Assembly (NCBI GenBank): GCA_965230065.1
Contig: OZ245942.1
Span: 2,046,001 to 2,110,000 of the forward strand
Reading direction: 5' to 3'
DNA: 64,000 bases
DNA from: G965230065 sp965230065
GTDB taxonomy: Bacteria; Bacteroidota; Bacteroidia; Cytophagales; Cyclobacteriaceae
The position numbers were made by a program, and so were the translations under genes. Shown here one piece after another: positions 61,750 to 64,000 of the stretch. The notes beneath the pieces are model-generated. The model saw only the letters and a list, made by a program, of their open reading frames with translations, was not told the origin of the DNA and searched no databases. Numbering within the stretch: the stretch's first letter is position 1; each line of letters begins with the position of its first letter.

Positions 61750-63219
61750 TTATTGATTAAGGTTCTCCACCCCTGCTGCCCAGTACAAAGTAGCCCGGGA
61801 TTTCTCGAAAGCAGCCCGTAGTTTCAGCAACTTGGATTGAGAATCAATCAGTTTATCCTGCTGGAAATTGATTTTAAACAGGTCGCTTTCGCCATTTTCC
61901 AGGTTGAATAGTTCCGCTTCCAGCAAACGGCGGTAATTATCCACTGCCAGCGTTTGTTGCTGGATAATCTGAAAAGTATTGGTCAGCTCGGCATATACAG
62001 CTTGTATTTCGTTGAGGATTTCCCTTCGCTTGAGATTACGCTCATAATTGTTTTGCTGAATTTTAATGTTGGTCAATTGCACTTTGGCCCGCTCTTTCCG
62101 GAGTAACAATGGAAAGCCAAATGTGAAACCAAATTTGTAGTTTTCGTCCCAAATTACTGGATTGGTTTCTCCATCCGGACTAATGGGGGCATTGATGAGA
62201 TTATAATTCACATCCAGCCGGGGCTTTAGGTTTTCTCTGTTCAGTTGGTTTTCAACGGCCAACTGCTGCGTTTTTGCATCCAGTTTCCGTATTTCCGGGT
62301 GGTTTTCTTCGGCCAACATTCTTAATTCCTGCAATTCGGACAGGCTGGGAATCATCAAAAGCGCATCGTCCATGACAGGTGCTGCATTATCGCTCAGCTC
62401 CAAAGGTTCTTCATTTTCTCCCCATAAGTGGTTAGACAACTTCAAACCGGAGCGGATAAAGTTTACCCTGGCTTCCTGCATTTCAATCATGCGGTTTTGT
62501 AAGGTGATTTGCGCCTGTACAGTGTCTATCACAGCAGCCTCTCCGTATTCATAGTTGAGCTTTACCCTGTCAAATATCTGTTGGGCAATGCCAATGCTTT
62601 GCTCCAACAAACGATAGTTGTAATAATCAAAATACCAGTTCCAGTAATCTTTGGTAGCTTCCAGCAGAATTTTGTTGATAATTTTTACCTGCTCGGCTGC
62701 CAAAATATCCTGAAACAACACAGACTGCTTCACGGTAGCCCGGCGGTCGTCTATAAACAACCCCCTGCCCAAAGGAAGGCTTACACCTGCTGTAATTTGC
62801 CAGTTGTTGGTATTATCAGGAATCATGCTTTCGGGGTTGAGAAAAACACCCCGGTTTCTGTCAACACTTACTTTTGGGTCAATAGGAAACCACAAAGGCA
62901 CTTTTAAAGTGGTATTGAAAATGTTGTAGTATTCTTTATTATCAAAATTTTTCACATTCCAGTCAGCTTCCAGCTTGGGGTCAAAAGCGCCTCTGGCCCA
63001 TTGAATTTCCTGCTGTGCCTGCTCCTCTAGTAAATTAGCCTGTTTTACCACCGGATGAAAAGTAAAAACCAGTGTATACAGGTCATCAATACTAAATGCA
63101 ATGGCAGAATCGGGCAGGGTAAGCACTGAGTCTATAGTAAAGCTTTGAAGTTGCTGGGCTTTGGCATTTGGCAATCCTGCTAAAGTAAAAAAGAAGAAAA
63201 TTAGAAGAAGGCATGCCAT
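61750..63219 (-). CDS. TolC-family outer membrane efflux protein
   Basis: 490 residues from the ATG at 63219 that begins MACLLLIFFFFTLAGLPNAK, a signal peptide; the long open frame back to 63468 is only a read-through of a dispersed repeat and overlaps the HlyD gene. Two homologous halves of the OEP fold are visible, with coiled segments (LLEQSIGIAQQIFDRVKLNYE, written here in part; QITLQNRMIEMQEARVNF; RRLLEAELFNLENGE). The fold forms the trimeric outer-membrane channel of a tripartite pump. The HlyD-type adaptor gene ends upstream at 63378 on the same strand, so the two probably work together. Confidence 0.9.
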   Translation of the reverse strand: MACLLLIFFFFTLAGLPNAKAQQLQSFTIDSVLTLPDSAIAFSIDDLYTLVFTFHPVVKQANLLEEQAQQEIQWARGAFDPKLEADWNVKNFDNKEYYNIFNTTLKVPLWFPIDPKVSVDRNRGVFLNPESMIPDNTNNWQITAGVSLPLGRGLFIDDRRATVKQSVLFQDILAAEQVKIINKILLEATKDYWNWYFDYYNYRLLEQSIGIAQQIFDRVKLNYEYGEAAVIDTVQAQITLQNRMIEMQEARVNFIRSGLKLSNHLWGENEEPLELSDNAAPVMDDALLMIPSLSELQELRMLAEENHPEIRKLDAKTQQLAVENQLNRENLKPRLDVNYNLINAPISPDGETNPVIWDENYKFGFTFGFPLLLRKERAKVQLTNIKIQQNNYERNLKRREILNEIQAVYAELTNTFQIIQQQTLAVDNYRRLLEAELFNLENGESDLFKINFQQDKLIDSQSKLLKLRAAFEKSRATLYWAAGVENLNQ

Positions 63220-63245
63220 CGGAATCTGCTTGAAACTATTTTTAA

Positions 63246-63332
63246 CGTCATTGCGAGTCCCGATAAGATCGGGACGTGGCAATCTCCTCATAGTCAGGAG
63301 GTTGCAGCGATCGTTCCTCGCTCGCAATGACG
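63246..63332. repeat. dispersed CGTCATTGCGAG palindromic repeat
   Basis: CGTCATTGCGAG (63246-63257) and CTCGCAATGACG (63321-63332) are perfect complements. Inside them TCCCGAT (63258-63264) pairs with ATCGGGA (63268-63274), and GCAATCTCCT with AGGAGGTTGC (one G-T). This CGTCATTGCGAG family is a common dispersed element in Bacteroidota. It sits between hlyD and tolC. Confidence 0.8.
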
Positions 63333-63377
63333 TGTTAAGGTTTAGATATAATTTTCTTTGCATATTTGAACCTGTTC

Positions 63378-64000
63378 TCATTTCCCACCTCCTTCCTCTT
63401 TGGTAACTACGCTTTCTTCTTGAGGAGCTTCGTACAGGCTGGGCGGAAAGCCGTTGAGTTGTCGCCATATTTCGTACCAGATGGGTACCGTTTCAAGCAT
63501 CACCCACCCTTTGGTGCCTGAACCTATCCTGAGTTGCCCGGGCCAGGGCTCATCATCGGGGTCGGGCGTAACCAGTATCCTGAATTTGCCTTGCTGGCTG
63601 TTTACATAGTCGATCACCTGGACCTCGCCCCCGAAGGTACCTACCGATACGCTGGGCCAGCCGGAAAATTGCAGGGCAGGCCAGCCGTCAAACTGAATCC
63701 GGACGTGCCTTCCTTTAGAAATGAGGGGCACATCCATCGCTTTAACGTACATTTCCACAGCAATGTCGGGGGCAGCAGGCATGATGGTGACCACCGCTTC
63801 CCCTTCTTTGATGGTTTCTCCTATGCCTGCCTTCATGGCTTTCACCAGATACCCGCTTTGGGGAGCCGTGACTTGATACTGCTGGTTGCGGATGCTCATG
63901 TTGGCATACTCGTTTTTCATTTTGGACAGACCGCCCTCACCATCAAAAAGTTCGGCTAAAGTGGCATTCAGATCCGATTCGGCTTTACTGATTTTATCTT
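63378..64000 (-). CDS. HlyD-family membrane fusion protein, 5' end missing
   Basis: About 207 residues of the C-terminal part; the frame is open to the window edge, so the N-terminal anchor and coiled coil are outside. Seen: the lipoyl half YQVTAPQSGYLVKAMKAGIG and GEAVVTIMPA, the beta-barrel stretch VEMYVKAMDVPLISKGRHVR, VRIQFDGWPALQFSGW and the C-terminal GTKGWVMLETVPIWYEIWRQ. It should bridge an inner-membrane transporter (not in the window) with the TolC-like channel just downstream. The transporter type (RND, ABC or other) cannot be told. Confidence 0.88.
   Translation of the reverse strand, partial: DKISKAESDLNATLAELFDGEGGLSKMKNEYANMSIRNQQYQVTAPQSGYLVKAMKAGIGETIKEGEAVVTIMPAAPDIAVEMYVKAMDVPLISKGRHVRIQFDGWPALQFSGWPSVSVGTFGGEVQVIDYVNSQQGKFRILVTPDPDDEPWPGQLRIGSGTKGWVMLETVPIWYEIWRQLNGFPPSLYEAPQEESVVTKEEGGGK

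Noticed and set aside
63220..63468. N-terminal extension of the TolC gene
   Set aside because: The stretch runs through a dispersed palindromic repeat and overlaps the hlyD 3' end; the signal peptide begins at 63219.

Overview
The window comes from a chromosome of Bacteroidota, most likely the order Cytophagales. The signs are a type IX secretion (T9SS) C-terminal sorting domain, the bacillithiol enzyme BshC, DUF6452/DUF6048 lipoprotein-type genes, an OmpA-PD40 protein, a long S16 of the Bacteroidota kind, near absence of Shine-Dalgarno sequences, and TAnnTTTG-like -7 promoter elements. Many intergenic gaps carry short dispersed hairpins. There is no rRNA operon, prophage, intact insertion sequence or CRISPR array. 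One tRNA gene (tRNA-Asp) is present.

Layout. 1-5978: sugar catabolism in one direction (xylB, cut by the window edge; xylA; an exported RraA-like protein; a ROK sugar kinase; a Tat-exported nitrilase-family amidohydrolase). 6023-13817: an orphan four-helix-bundle sensor and envelope or exported degradative proteins (GH35/42-like glycosidase with a DUF5597-type C-terminus, CehA-type PHP hydrolase, PVC-type propeller-HEAT-cytochrome c protein, ChbG-type deacetylase lipoprotein). 13950-16724: a small conserved protein, then rpsP-rimM; S16 carries a very long repetitive tail. 16801-21659: a YwqK/MORN-like protein, then a galactose operon (sodium-sugar symporter, galK, galT). 21816-27762: waaA, rsgA, bshC, a small unknown gene and rimO. 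28085-34658: a DUF6452/DUF6048 pair, a DUF433/DUF5615 toxin-antitoxin pair, an OmpA/PD40 protein ending in a 10-bp tandem repeat, and an exported MTA/SAH nucleosidase divergent from an NCS2 purine permease. 34755-36856: a Tat-type enolase-superfamily protein and an unknown acidic protein.

36900-39530 looks like a worn accessory or defence locus: a broken metallophosphoesterase, an intact AbiEi/AbiEii-like type IV toxin-antitoxin pair with a striking nested palindromic operator, a 5' scrap that resembles a DUF1156 DNA methylase, and tRNA-Asp. 39746-49037 is mostly housekeeping (accA, an acyltransferase, SMP-30-like lipoprotein, VOC and SRPBCC proteins, M23 peptidase, RNase R, polyprenyl synthase, rhomboid protease). 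49215-55363: a Rof-like protein, GMC oxidoreductase, fused acyl-CoA mutase IcmF and a small unknown. 55548-64000: two tandem DUF4331 proteins (the second with two Ig-like modules and a T9SS domain), a TPR lipoprotein, and a TolC/HlyD export pair cut by the window end.

The main points of interest are the S16 protein with six near-identical 26-residue repeats, the eroded defence-type locus next to tRNA-Asp with its nested operator, the exported nucleosidase paired with a purine permease, and an internally duplicated DUF6452 lipoprotein. All functional calls are from reading the sequence; no database search was run.
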